From positions 203,170-267,169 of the forward strand of contig NZ_ML123034.1 of NCBI RefSeq assembly GCF_003846185.1: a DNA stretch of 64,000 nt, given 5' to 3'. The stretch's first letter is position 1; the number at the start of each line of letters is the position of its first letter. Shown here one piece after another: positions 8,587 through 19,901 of the stretch. The position numbers were made by a program, and so were the translations under genes. This DNA is from Streptomyces sp. ADI96-02 (GTDB taxonomy: Bacteria; Actinomycetota; Actinomycetes; Streptomycetales; Streptomycetaceae). The notes below the pieces were generated by a model. That model saw nothing but the letters and a program-made list of their open reading frames with translations, was not told the DNA's origin and searched no databases.

Positions 8587-10083
8587 TCAGGTCCGCTGGT
8601 CCGGGACCTTCTTCGCGGCCGGCCGTTGCGGCAGCGATCGTTCGATCTCCTCGCGCAGATCCTGGATGCCGGGGTTGCCCGAGAACCGGCCGGTGAGGCG
8701 GTACATCTCGCGCAGCCGGTCCCAGGTGCGGTGCGAGGAGGTCTCCCCCATCGACACCAGCGCCAGGCGGGCGTAGCGGTCGGCCTGTTCGGGATCGTCG
8801 GCGATGAAGCAGGCCGAGGCGAGCGAGATGTAGTCGAAGATCTTCGACCGCTGCCGGCCGTTGACCCGCAGCTCCAGCGCCTCCTTGGCGTGGCGCTGGG
8901 CGATGACCGCGGCGCTGGAGTCGTGCTCGGCCAGGGTGCGGAAGGCCAGTGCCTGCATCCCGCGCAGGTCGGCCTCGTCGAACATCTGCATCCAGCTCGG
9001 CGACGGCCCGTCGCCGCGGTCCGACACGAACAGCTCCTCGGCCTCGCCGAGCGTGCGCCGCATCGCCTGGCCGTGGCCCATGGCCGCCTGCGCCCATGCC
9101 TCGATGGTGTGCAGCATCGCCTGCGTCCGGGGCAGGTTCTCCTCGCCCGAGCCGGACCTGGCGAGCTTCATCAGGTCCAGCGCGTCGTCGGGCCGTCCCA
9201 GGTGCACCATCTGGCGTGCCGCGCGGGAGAGCGCCTCGCCCGCGCGCGGTCGGTCGCCGCCCTCGCGGGCCGCGTGGGCGGCGATCACGAAGTACTTCTG
9301 GGCGGTGGGTTCGAGGCCGACGTCGTGCGACATCCAGCCCGCGAGGACGGCGAGGTTGGCGGCCACGCCCCACAGACGGCGCTGGAGGTGGTCGGGGTGG
9401 TGGTAGGCGAGCATGCCGCCCACCTCGTTGAGCTGGCCCACGACCGCCTTGCGCTGGAGCCCTCCGCCGCGTGAGGCGTCCCAGGCGCGGAACACCTCGA
9501 CCGAGTGCTCCAGGGCCTCGATCTCCTCGGAGCCGACCGGTGCGGCCTCGTACCGGTCGTAGCCGGCGGGATCGGCGTTCATGGAGTCGTTGGCGCGTGG
9601 TGCGCCGGCCGTCGCAGCGGGGTCGCTGTGCAGCCAATCGTACATGGGTCCGGTGATGGCGGAGCCGGCGGCGAGCGCGGCGCCCGCCTCCACCAAGCCG
9701 CGTCGGTTGAGCATGAGGTCCATTCCCGTGAATTCGGTGAGGACCGCTGCCGTCCGCTTGGGCGCCCACGGCAGTTGATCGGGGTGGTGTTCCGTCCCTG
9801 AGTCACGCCGCTTACCCACACGCCCGCGTCGGCCGAACCCGAGGTCCTCGATGGTCACGACACGGCCGAGCCGCTCGGTGAACAGGGCAGCCAGCACTCC
9901 GGGCACGGGATCGCGCGGGGACTCCCCCATGTCGATCCAGCGCCTGACCCGCGAGGTGTCGGTGGCCAGCTGCGGATGGCCCATGGCCGCCGCCTGCCGG
10001 TTCACCATTCTCGCGAGTTCGCCCTTGGACCAGCCGGCCAGGCCGAACAGGTCAGAAAGGCGGGTGTTGGGTTCTCCGGTCAC
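8587..10083 (-). CDS. nsdA: NsdA-like regulator of differentiation
   Basis: 498 residues. The N-terminus (NTRLSDLFGLAGWSKGELARMVN, then DTSRVRRWIDMGESPR) resembles a helix-turn-helix region; the rest is helical and TPR-like. It closely resembles what I recall of NsdA of S. coelicolor, a negative regulator of antibiotic production and sporulation, but I could not align it here. GTG 10083 is preferred: GGGGG lies six bases upstream, and the protein then begins VTGEPNTRLSD; a GTG at 10116 is the alternative. Probably cytoplasmic. It is convergent with the phosphatase gene and divergent from the phosphotransferase gene. Confidence 0.7.
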   Translation of the reverse strand: MTGEPNTRLSDLFGLAGWSKGELARMVNRQAAAMGHPQLATDTSRVRRWIDMGESPRDPVPGVLAALFTERLGRVVTIEDLGFGRRGRVGKRRDSGTEHHPDQLPWAPKRTAAVLTEFTGMDLMLNRRGLVEAGAALAAGSAITGPMYDWLHSDPAATAGAPRANDSMNADPAGYDRYEAAPVGSEEIEALEHSVEVFRAWDASRGGGLQRKAVVGQLNEVGGMLAYHHPDHLQRRLWGVAANLAVLAGWMSHDVGLEPTAQKYFVIAAHAAREGGDRPRAGEALSRAARQMVHLGRPDDALDLMKLARSGSGEENLPRTQAMLHTIEAWAQAAMGHGQAMRRTLGEAEELFVSDRGDGPSPSWMQMFDEADLRGMQALAFRTLAEHDSSAAVIAQRHAKEALELRVNGRQRSKIFDYISLASACFIADDPEQADRYARLALVSMGETSSHRTWDRLREMYRLTGRFSGNPGIQDLREEIERSLPQRPAAKKVPDQRT

Positions 10084-10144
10084 GTCAAGCCCCCAGGTTC
10101 TCGGCTGACTTGACACTAACCCCCTGTCAGATGCGGAGTGACTA

Positions 10145-10172
10145 TTCGCCAGGGTTCGCCAGGGTGCGCCAG
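10145..10172. repeat. 10-bp phased direct repeats in the nsdA upstream region
   Basis: TTCGCCAGGG occurs twice in perfect tandem (10145-10154, 10155-10164), followed by a degenerate third copy TGCGCCAG. The 10-bp period places each copy on the same face of the helix. They lie between the divergent starts at 10083 and 10315, where a regulator could bind. Confidence 0.7.
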
Positions 10173-10314
10173 ATGGTCTGCCACCCGCGGTCCGGTGTCA
10201 GGTAGGAAAGCGCCACCCCGCCCGGCAGCCCTCGGTACTCCCCAGGGTGCCGAACGGCCGTCGGTCGGGTTGGCGCACGCAACCTGTCGGCGCGCGAAGG
10301 GATCTGTCTCGCCC

Positions 10315-11451
10315 ATGTACACAGCATCGTCCTCCGTGTCCGCCCCGCCCCGGCCGCTCCGTCCTCTGGGGACGGGCGGCGGACCGTATCTCGCCCCCCA
10401 CGCCGGCGCACCGGCGCAGGCTCTGGGCCGGACCCGGCGGGCGGCGGGACCGGGCGCGGGACCGCTCAGCGGACGCATCGACCTGTCCGGGCCCCAGGGG
10501 GCGCAGGTGCGGATGGCCATCGCCTCCGTGCAGCGCATCTGCCCCGAGTTCAACCCCGTCCAGGTGCTGCGGCGCAGCGGCCGGTCGGTGTTGATCGTCG
10601 GCGCGGCCGGCCGGGCAACGGCCGTGGCGAAGTGCTTACTGGACCACTCGCCCGCCTGGACGGAACGGTTCCGGCACGAAATAGCGGCGTACCGCGCGTT
10701 CGTCCGGCACCGCCCCCCGGTTCGGGTGCCCCGGCTGATCGCGGCGGATCCGGAGAACTGCACCCTGGTGATCGAGCGGATGCCCGGCCGGGTGGCCGCT
10801 CTGACCCGGCATCCGGCCGAGGCTCCGCCGCGGGCCGACCTGCGGGCGGCGCTGAGCGCGATCAGCCGGGTGAACGCCTGGCGTCCGCCGCCCGGCCTGT
10901 TCGAGGCGCCGCTGGACTACGCCTCGCGCATCTCGCGCTATCACGAGCTCGGGCTGTTCACCGACCGCGACCTCGGCGATCTCCAGAAGCTGCTGCACGG
11001 GCTGGCGCACGCGGGCGGGCGGGGAGGCATGGGGCAGTTCTGCCACGGTGACGCGCTGCTCTCCAACATCCTGCTCTCGCCCACCGGACCGGTGCTGGTC
11101 GACTGGGAGCACGCGGGCTGGTACCTGCCGGGTTACGACCTCGCGACGCTGTGGGCGGTGCTCGGCGACGCCCCGGTGGCGCGGCGCCAGATCAGCCAGC
11201 TGGCACAGGCGCGGGGACCGGCCGCACGGGACGCGTTCCTGGTGAACCTGATGCTGGTTCTGACGCGCGAGATCCGCAACTACGAGACGGCGGTGCAGCG
11301 CAGCATGCGTGAGGCGTCCTCGCCGGGCGCGGGTCAGGAGCGGCCGGGCGCGCTCTCCTCCGGCGAGGAGCAGCGGCTGCTGCTGCGCCGGCTGCACGAC
11401 GACTGCGCGATGGCGCGCCGGGCCGTACGGGCTGCGGTCGGCACGCGCTGA
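10315..11451 (+). CDS. Aminoglycoside-phosphotransferase-fold kinase
   Basis: 378 residues. The C-terminal lobe has the APH catalytic signature [15 protein letters not shown], followed by [19 protein letters not shown], which supplies the catalytic Asp and the metal-binding Asp. The N-terminal lobe contains the [13 protein letters not shown] nucleotide-binding strands. The family phosphorylates hydroxyls of small molecules such as choline or antibiotics; the substrate here is unknown. ATG 10315 is the first plausible start. A TTA leucine codon at 10636-10638 (residue 108) should make translation depend on bldA. Confidence 0.85.
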   Translation: MYTASSSVSAPPRPLRPLGTGGGPYLAPHAGAPAQALGRTRRAAGPGAGPLSGRIDLSGPQGAQVRMAIASVQRICPEFNPVQVLRRSGRSVLIVGAAGRATAVAKCLLDHSPAWTERFRHEIAAYRAFVRHRPPVRVPRLIAADPENCTLVIERMPGRVAALTRHPAEAPPRADLRAALSAISRVNAWRPPPGLFEAPLDYASRISRYHELGLFTDRDLGDLQKLLHGLAHAGGRGGMGQFCHGDALLSNILLSPTGPVLVDWEHAGWYLPGYDLATLWAVLGDAPVARRQISQLAQARGPAARDAFLVNLMLVLTREIRNYETAVQRSMREASSPGAGQERPGALSSGEEQRLLLRRLHDDCAMARRAVRAAVGTR

Positions 11452-12029
11452 GCGGGCTGACGCCGGGGAACGGGGCCGCGCCCGGAGGGTGACGAGGAGC
11501 GGCCCGGGATCGATCGTCCCCCGGCGGATCGACCATGGTGAGGGGGAAGCGCGCTGCGGGACCGGTGCCGACACACCGGGCCCGCGGCGCGCTGTTGTGC
11601 TGAGGGAGGTCGGGAAGGGAGTTCAGGGGCGTGGCAGGGCCGGTGCTCCCGGTCCGCCGCGCCCCTTCGCGCGTCCTCCGCCGGGGGCCGGAGCGTGTCC
11701 GTGCGGTGACTGTGCGCCGCGTCGGGGGCCGCCGCGGGTGAGGCATGCCACGAGACCCACGTCACCTACGACCTCCGATCGTTGACGCCGTCCCTCCGCG
11801 AGGCCGCAACGGTCGCCCTAAAGCGGTCATAGAGCCCTATCTCACGATGGCGGGTAGTAAACGGGGTCATTGCGTCGGTTCTCGGGCCCCGCTAACCATG
11901 GATCCCGGCAAGCACCGAGTACGAGCCAGCGACGAGCGCCGACCGGCGGTCCGCGGCCGATTCCCTTCGGTACCTGCTCACGCGGCGTGCAGGCCGCGCA
12001 GCCCGTCCCCCATCAGGAAGAGCTCACGC
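11452..12029. other. Intergenic region and leader before the SLT gene
   Basis: 578 bp. The left part (to about 11740) is GC-rich without a recognised element. The right part (11760-12029) is less GC-rich and may be a long 5' leader of the lytic-protein gene. Similar genes in Streptomyces can carry a c-di-AMP (ydaO) riboswitch. Pieces such as CCGCTAACC near 11890 recall it, but I could not trace the full consensus fold. Confidence 0.4.
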
Positions 12030-12686
12030 ATGCCCCGCCTCACCACCATCCGCATCACCCGCTCCCACAAGCTCGCCGCCGCCGTGCTCGTCGCGGCCGG
12101 TTCCGTCACCGCCGTCGCCGCCACCGGTGGCCAGAGCGACGCCCGCCCCGTGGAGGCCCGCTCCTCCGTCGCGGTCCAGCCCGTCGCCGCCGCCGGCGTC
12201 CCCACCGCGAAGGACGCGGCGAAGAAGGCGGCCGAGGAGACCGCGGCGAAGAAGGCCGCAGCCACCCGCGAGGCGACCGCCGAGAAGGACGCGGCGGAGA
12301 AGGACCGCACGGAGAAGCAGGCCGCCAACCGGTCCACCGAGCGCAAGGCCGCTCCGAAGCAGTACAAGAACAACCTCGACGGCTGGATACGCGAGTCGCT
12401 CGACATCATGGAGAAGAAGAACATCCCCGGCTCGTACGAGGGCCTGCACCGCAACATCATGCGCGAGTCCAGCGGCGACCCGAACGCCGTGAACGACTGG
12501 GACATCAACGCCCGCAACGGCGTGCCCTCCAAGGGCCTCCTCCAGGTGATCCAGCCCACCTTCGACGCCTACCACGTCAGCGGTACGCCGAAGAAGCTCA
12601 CCGACCCGGTCGCCAACATCACCGCCGCCGCCAACTACGCGGCGGACCGCTACGGCTCGATCGACAACGTCGACTCCGCCTACTGA
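12030..12686 (+). CDS. Secreted SLT-domain lytic transglycosylase-like protein
   Basis: 218 residues. A signal peptide or N-terminal anchor (KLAAAVLVAAGSVTAVAATGG) is followed by a long Ala/Lys/Glu-rich stalk (about 60-110), probably helical, and a C-terminal SLT domain (118-218). The catalytic Glu is likely the one in NIMRESSGD, followed by GLLQVIQPTFDAY and ANITAAANYAADRYG. It should cleave the glycan strands of peptidoglycan outside the cell. GGAAGAG precedes ATG 12030. The stalk may pass through or bind the wall. Confidence 0.9.
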   Translation: MPRLTTIRITRSHKLAAAVLVAAGSVTAVAATGGQSDARPVEARSSVAVQPVAAAGVPTAKDAAKKAAEETAAKKAAATREATAEKDAAEKDRTEKQAANRSTERKAAPKQYKNNLDGWIRESLDIMEKKNIPGSYEGLHRNIMRESSGDPNAVNDWDINARNGVPSKGLLQVIQPTFDAYHVSGTPKKLTDPVANITAAANYAADRYGSIDNVDSAY

Positions 12687-12694
12687 GCCGCCCG

Positions 12695-12714
12695 GCGCGC
12701 CGACGGCGGCGCGC
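12695..12714 (+). terminator. Hairpin after the SLT gene
   Basis: GCGCGCCG and CGGCGCGC form a perfect 8-bp stem with a four-base loop, 9 bp after the stop codon. A likely rho-independent-like terminator without U-tract. Confidence 0.5.
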
Positions 12715-12823
12715 ACTCCGAGCCGAGGTGATGGTGCGTCATATGCGTTACGGGTAGGCCACACCACGAGTGTGCTTATGTGACTAATCAACATCATGCG
12801 TGCCCCGGATGGCCGAAGGGTAG

Positions 12824-15103
<2,280 letters not shown>

Positions 15104-15384
15104 CCGGGCCGGCGCGGAGCCGGTGAAGCGGGGCCGGGGCCCGTCGTGCGGACAGCGCGGCGGGCCCGTGCCGTGCGGCGGCGGTGCGCCGGGTCCCGCT
15201 CACCGGAGGTCCCGGGTCGCGCAGACCGGATGTTTCGTGAACGTAAGGAAATGCGCAGACGGTGGCGATAAGCCGGGTGCGATGTGCTCGGTACCAGGCG
15301 TCGCCACCGAGGTCCTCCTCGTCTTCCCGGCGGCGTCCTCGTTCCCTGTCCGGCCCCTGAGCCGCAGCAGCACCGGAGGTCCCC

Positions 15385-15960
15385 ATGCGTGTGTCCGCCC
15401 GTACTTCGCGACAACGTCTCGCCACGAGCGTGCTGGCGGTGCTGCTCGCCGTCGGAACGGCGGCGTGCTCGGGGGAGGCCCCCGACAAGCCAGCCGCGGA
15501 CGCGCCCGCGGCAGGCGACACGGCGGGCGGCACGGGCGGCGGGGATTCCACGCCGGACTCCGGACAGGACCCCGGTGTCGTCTACGCGGCGTGCATGCGG
15601 GACAACGGCGTCGAGGTCGACGACCCGAAGCCGGGCGAGCGGCCGCAGATTCCCGAGGGCACTCCGCCCCGGGTGCTGGACAAGCTGGAGAAGGTCTGCG
15701 GCGAGCTTCCCGGCAGCGGCGCGATGACGGGCGGGTTGAGTTCCGACGTTCTCAAGTCGCCCGAGGTCGAGGCGCTGCGGCTGACGTATCTGACGTGTAT
15801 GCGCAAGAACGGCTACGAGCAGCCGGAGCCGGACGCGAACGGCAACGTGAGCATGCAGATCACGCCCGAGTACACGGCGGCCCAGAAGGCGTGCACGTCC
15901 GAGAACGACGCGCTCAGCAAGAAGATCAAGGAGCTCGCGAAGCAGGGCGGCGCCCAGTGA
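15385..15960 (+). CDS. Lipoprotein, first gene of an ABC/two-component operon
   Basis: 191 residues with a type II signal: two Args, a hydrophobic core [12 protein letters not shown] and the lipobox ending AAC (Cys about 28). The mature protein starts with an Ala/Gly/Asp-rich linker and continues with a domain holding paired cysteines ([31 protein letters not shown]), probably two disulfides. The repeated CMR-NG motif suggests a small internal duplication. Its gene overlaps that of the membrane-fusion protein (GTGA), so it likely works with the exporter or its sensor at the outer membrane face. No ligand can be inferred. Confidence 0.85.
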   Translation: MRVSARTSRQRLATSVLAVLLAVGTAACSGEAPDKPAADAPAAGDTAGGTGGGDSTPDSGQDPGVVYAACMRDNGVEVDDPKPGERPQIPEGTPPRVLDKLEKVCGELPGSGAMTGGLSSDVLKSPEVEALRLTYLTCMRKNGYEQPEPDANGNVSMQITPEYTAAQKACTSENDALSKKIKELAKQGGAQ

Positions 15961-17141
15961 GAGAGGTCGTCGAACCGGTCGAGGGCGCCGAGGAGCACGG
16001 GGCGGGCGACGATCCCGCCGTCACCGTCGGCCGGACGCCCGGGGCCGACGGTTCGGGCGGGCGCGGACGCGGGCGGCGCGGTGGTGGCGGCAGGGGCCGT
16101 CGTGGGCTGTTGGTGGCCGTCGCCGTGGCCGTGGTGGCCGCCGCCGTCGGCGCGGGCCTGCTGTACGGGCGGACGGGGACGGAACGGGAGCCCGCCTCGG
16201 GCGAGCCGTTGCCGCCCGCCACGGAGAAGGCCGTGCGCGGGGACCTGGTCTCCGAGGTGCGGTCCTTCGGCACCCTGCAGTTCTCCGGCGACCGTCGTGT
16301 CACCAACCGGATCGCGGGGACCTTCACCTGGCTGCCCGCGGCGAGCAGCGTCGTCGAACGCGGCGAGCGGCTGTACGCGGTCGACGACCGGCCGGTGGTC
16401 CTCATGCGCGGCGACCTGCCCGCCTGGCGGGAGTTCAGGGCCAGGATGAAGGACGGCAAGGACGTCCGCATGCTGGAGGAGAACCTGGCGGCCCTCGGCT
16501 ACACCGACTTCACCGTCGACGAGGAGTTCTCCCGGAAGACGGAGGCGGCGCTGAAGCGCTGGCAGAAGAACAACGGTCTGCCGCAGAGCGGAAAGCTCGA
16601 ACTGGGCCGGGTCGTCTTCGCCCCCGGCGACCTGCGGATCAAGAAGTCCGCGGTGCGCGCGGGCGACGCGGCCGTGCCCGGCGGCGAGGTGCTGCGGGCC
16701 GGCGGCTCCCGGCAGCGGGTCAGCACCCAGGTGCCCCTGGAGGCGCAGGAACTCGCCCTCGAAGGCGCGTCGGTGGAGATCGAGCTGCCGGACGGCGACC
16801 GGACCGACGGGACCGTGGCCTCGGTCGGTCAGCAGCGGCTGAACGAACAGGGCAAGAAGGTCGTGCCCGTCACCGTGCGTCTCGACTCCCCCGGGGACGT
16901 CGGGAAGCTCCCGAGCGCCGACGTCACCGTGGTGCTGCGCAAGGTGGAGGCCAAGAACGTGTACTCGGTGCCGGTCACCGCCCTTCTGCCGCTGCCCGAC
17001 GGCGGATTCGCGGTGCAGATCGTCGAGGGCGGCCAGGTCCGCCGGGTGAAGGTGAGGACCGGCGCGTTCGCCGACGGCAGGGCCGAGGTGAGCGGTCCGG
17101 GCATCACCGAGGGCGTACGGGTGGGGGTGCCGCGCCTGTGA
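15957..17141 (+). CDS. Membrane-fusion-type protein with peptidoglycan-binding domain
   Basis: 394 residues. A Gly/Arg-rich cytoplasmic N-terminus, one transmembrane helix (about 50-70), an adaptor region, then a PG_binding_1 domain (168-220: [31 protein letters not shown]), and a C-terminal beta-barrel part ([36 protein letters not shown]). Proteins of this kind partner MacB-type transporters in Gram-positive bacteria. GTG 15957 overlaps the stop of the lipoprotein gene, so the two are translationally coupled; the frame is open further upstream but lies inside the lipoprotein gene. Confidence 0.85.
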   Translation: MREVVEPVEGAEEHGAGDDPAVTVGRTPGADGSGGRGRGRRGGGGRGRRGLLVAVAVAVVAAAVGAGLLYGRTGTEREPASGEPLPPATEKAVRGDLVSEVRSFGTLQFSGDRRVTNRIAGTFTWLPAASSVVERGERLYAVDDRPVVLMRGDLPAWREFRARMKDGKDVRMLEENLAALGYTDFTVDEEFSRKTEAALKRWQKNNGLPQSGKLELGRVVFAPGDLRIKKSAVRAGDAAVPGGEVLRAGGSRQRVSTQVPLEAQELALEGASVEIELPDGDRTDGTVASVGQQRLNEQGKKVVPVTVRLDSPGDVGKLPSADVTVVLRKVEAKNVYSVPVTALLPLPDGGFAVQIVEGGQVRRVKVRTGAFADGRAEVSGPGITEGVRVGVPRL

Positions 17142-17911
17142 CCGCCACCGCTCCCGGCCCCGCGGCTCTGCCCCGCGGCCTCGCCGGCACGGCCGAGCCG
17201 GTGGTCCGGCTGACCGGCGTGGGCCGCTCCTACGGCGACGGGGAGCACCGGGTCCACGCGCTGCGGGACGTGACCGTCGACATCGGGCCGGGGGAACTCC
17301 TCGCCGTCGTCGGCCCCTCCGGATCCGGCAAATCGACGCTCCTGCATCTCGTCGGCACCCTGGACCGCCCCAGTCACGGACAGGTCCTCGTCGACGGGCA
17401 CGACGTGGCCCGCCTCGACGACCGCGGCCTCTCCGCCCTGCGCGCCCACCGGATCGGCTTCGTCTTCCAGCACTTCCACCTCGCCGAGGGCACACGTGCG
17501 CTCGACAACGTCGCGGACGGGCTGCTGTACACCGGGATGCCCCGCAGGCGGCGGCGGGAGCGCGCCGAGGCGGCGCTGCGGCGGGTGGGCCTCGGCCACC
17601 GTCTGGGGCACCGCTCGCACCAGATGTCCGGCGGCGAGCGGCAGCGCGTCGCCATCGCCCGCGCCGTGGTGGGAGAGCCGGCTCTGCTGCTGGCCGACGA
17701 GCCGACCGGGGCGCTGGACACCCACGCGGGCGGGCTCGTCGTGGAGTTGCTGCGCGAGCTGCACCGCGACGGCACCACCGTCGTGATCATCACGCATGAC
17801 AACGAGCTGGCCGCCGGCCTGCCGCGCCGGCTGCTCATGCGGGACGGCCGGCTCGTCGACGACATCGCCGCCGGACCGGCCGTGCGGCTCAGGAACGGGG
17901 ACGCCACGTGA
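17138..17911 (+). CDS. MacB-like ABC transporter ATPase
   Basis: 257 residues. Walker [10 protein letters not shown] (59-67), Q-loop Gln 111, signature SGGER (164-168), Walker B LLLADEPT (183-190) and the switch ITHD are all present. It belongs to the LolD/MacB/FtsE family, which couples ATP hydrolysis to work on the outside of the membrane. The GTG start overlaps the stop of the preceding gene by four bases and the stop overlaps the next start. Substrate unknown. Confidence 0.95.
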   Translation: MTATAPGPAALPRGLAGTAEPVVRLTGVGRSYGDGEHRVHALRDVTVDIGPGELLAVVGPSGSGKSTLLHLVGTLDRPSHGQVLVDGHDVARLDDRGLSALRAHRIGFVFQHFHLAEGTRALDNVADGLLYTGMPRRRRRERAEAALRRVGLGHRLGHRSHQMSGGERQRVAIARAVVGEPALLLADEPTGALDTHAGGLVVELLRELHRDGTTVVIITHDNELAAGLPRRLLMRDGRLVDDIAAGPAVRLRNGDAT

Positions 17912-19110
17912 ACCGCACCCATCCGCTCGCCTCGCGGCTGCGGTCCGGCGATCTGCTGCGGCTGGGCGCGACCGGGCTGCGTACGCGTCCGCTGCGCGCG
18001 GTGCTCTCCGCCGCGGGCATCGCCATCGGGATCGCCGCGATGATCGCCGTGCTCGGCATCTCCGCGTCCAGCCAGGCGCATCTCGACGCCGAACTGGAGA
18101 GGCTCGGCACCAACCTGCTGACCGTCGCCCCGGGCGAGGATCCCGATACCGGTGCTCCCGTCCCGCTGCCGACGACCACCGTGCGGACGGTCGCCCGCGC
18201 CGACGGCGTCGACTCCGTCAGCGCGACGGGCGAGATCACGGGCGTCGGGGCCTACCGCAACGCCCGGGTGCACCGGGCCGAGTCGAACGCCCTGTCCGTC
18301 CTCGCCGTCGAGGGGAACCTGCTGGCCACCCTGCGCGGCACCCTGGCCGCGGGCGGCTGGCTGGACCGGGCGCCGGCCGGCTACCCGACGACCGTGCTCG
18401 GCCACCGGGCCGCCCAGCGGCTCGGTGTGACGGGCGCGGGCGAGCAGGTGTGGCTCGGCGACCGCTACTTCACCGTGCTGGGCGTCGTCGCGCCGGTGCC
18501 GCTCGCGCCGGAGCTGGACACCGCGGTGCTGGTCAACCGGGCGGCGGCCGAGACGTACCTGGGCTTCGACGGGCGGCCCACCCTGGTGTACGAGCGGTCC
18601 GCCGACCACCTGGTGGAGAGCGTACGGGTGCTGCTGCCCCGGGCCGTCGACGCCGAGAATCCGCAGAACGTCGTCGTCAGCCGTCCGTCGGACGCGCTGA
18701 AGGCACGGCAGGCGGCCGAGGAGTCCTTCACCGGCCTGCTCGTGGGGCTCGGCGGGGTGGCGCTGTTCGTCGGCGGTATCGGGGTGGCCAACACCATGGT
18801 CATCACCGTCATCGAACGCCGCCGGGAGATCGGCCTGCGGCGCGCGCTGGGTGCGGCCCGCCGCCACATCACCCGCCAGTTCCTGGTGGAGGCCCTGCTG
18901 CTGTCCACGCTGGGCGGGCTGGCCGGAGCCGCGCTCGGGGCCGGTGTCACCGCCGGATACGCTCTCAGCCGGGGATGGCCGACCGCGATTCCCCTGGTGG
19001 CCCCGGTCGGCGGCGTCGCCGCGACGATGGTCATCGGCGCTCTCGCCGGGCTGTACCCCGCTCTGCGGGCCGCCCGCACACCGCCGACCGTGGCGCTGGC
19101 CGCGGCGTGA
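17908..19110 (+). CDS. MacB-like ABC transporter permease
   Basis: 400 residues with the four-helix MacB/FtsX plan: one N-terminal helix ([20 protein letters not shown], about 31-50), a large extracytoplasmic domain (50-270), and three C-terminal helices. The segment [24 protein letters not shown] is typical of the FtsX domain. With the ATPase and fusion protein it forms a mechanotransmission-type transporter for peptides, antibiotics or lipids. GTG 17908 overlaps the ATPase stop. Confidence 0.93.
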   Translation: MNRTHPLASRLRSGDLLRLGATGLRTRPLRAVLSAAGIAIGIAAMIAVLGISASSQAHLDAELERLGTNLLTVAPGEDPDTGAPVPLPTTTVRTVARADGVDSVSATGEITGVGAYRNARVHRAESNALSVLAVEGNLLATLRGTLAAGGWLDRAPAGYPTTVLGHRAAQRLGVTGAGEQVWLGDRYFTVLGVVAPVPLAPELDTAVLVNRAAAETYLGFDGRPTLVYERSADHLVESVRVLLPRAVDAENPQNVVVSRPSDALKARQAAEESFTGLLVGLGGVALFVGGIGVANTMVITVIERRREIGLRRALGAARRHITRQFLVEALLLSTLGGLAGAALGAGVTAGYALSRGWPTAIPLVAPVGGVAATMVIGALAGLYPALRAARTPPTVALAAA

Positions 19111-19235
19111 ACGCGGAGCCGGCCGCTCCCCGCCGTCCGCGCGGCGGGAAGCGGCCGGCGTCCGGCCTGCGTCCGGCCTGCGGACGGTGCGGGCCCGATC
19201 GGCGGCGCTACGAGTCGGAGCGAGGAGAGGAACAC

Positions 19236-19901
19236 ATGCGGGTGCTGATCGTGGAGGACGAGCCGTACATGGCGGAGGCCCTGGTGGCGGGTCTGCGCCG
19301 AGAGGCCATGGCGGTCGACCTGGCGACCGACGGGGCGTCCGCGCTCGACCGGCTGAGCTGCCACGACTACGACGTGGTGGTCCTGGACCGGGATCTGCCG
19401 GACGTGCACGGCGACGAGGTGTGCCGCCGGCTGACGTCGGCGCGGAGTCCGGTGCGGATCCTGATGCTGACGGCCGCCGCGTCGCTGGACGACCGGGTGG
19501 GCGGGCTCCGGCTCGGCGCCGACGACTACCTGCCCAAGCCCTTCGAGTTCCCCGAGCTGGTGGCCCGGCTGCACGCGCTGCACCGCCGTGCGGGCACACC
19601 GCCGCCGCCCGTGCTGGACTGCGCCGACGTGCGCCTGGACCCGTTCCGGCGCGAGGCGTACCGGGACGGCAGATACCTGCGGCTGACCCGCAAGGAGTTC
19701 GCGGTGCTGCATCTGCTGATGGCGGCGCAGGGCGGGGTCGTCAGCGCGGAGACCCTGCTGGAGAAGGGCTGGGACGAGAACGCGGACCCGTTCACCAACG
19801 CGGTGCGCGTCACCGTCTCCAATCTGCGCCGCAAGCTCGGATCGCCTCCCCTGCTGCACACCATGACCGGCGTCGGCTACTACCTGGCCCCGGCACCGTG
19901 A
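19236..19901 (+). CDS. OmpR-family response regulator
   Basis: 221 residues. The receiver domain (1-115) has acidic residues D8/E9, phospho-acceptor Asp 51 in VVLDRDLPD, the conserved Thr in MLTAAAS and Lys in YLPKPFEF. The C-terminal winged helix (about 125-218) has LTRKEFAVLHLLM and NLRRKLG. It most likely controls the upstream transporter genes. GGAGAGG precedes ATG 19236. A 125-bp gap after the permease gene, with a repeated GCGTCCGGCCT, may hold a second promoter. Confidence 0.95.
   Translation: MRVLIVEDEPYMAEALVAGLRREAMAVDLATDGASALDRLSCHDYDVVVLDRDLPDVHGDEVCRRLTSARSPVRILMLTAAASLDDRVGGLRLGADDYLPKPFEFPELVARLHALHRRAGTPPPPVLDCADVRLDPFRREAYRDGRYLRLTRKEFAVLHLLMAAQGGVVSAETLLEKGWDENADPFTNAVRVTVSNLRRKLGSPPLLHTMTGVGYYLAPAP

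Noticed and set aside
10110..10130. TTGACACTAACCCCCTGTCA as a -35 box or a copy of the TCTGAC palindrome
   Set aside because: No -10 element at a proper distance on either strand, and the arm spacing (8) differs from the other sites (5).
15123..15956. A long N-terminal extension of the membrane-fusion protein
   Set aside because: It would lie inside the lipoprotein gene in another frame and is Arg/Gly-rich. The GTG overlapping the lipoprotein stop is the better start.
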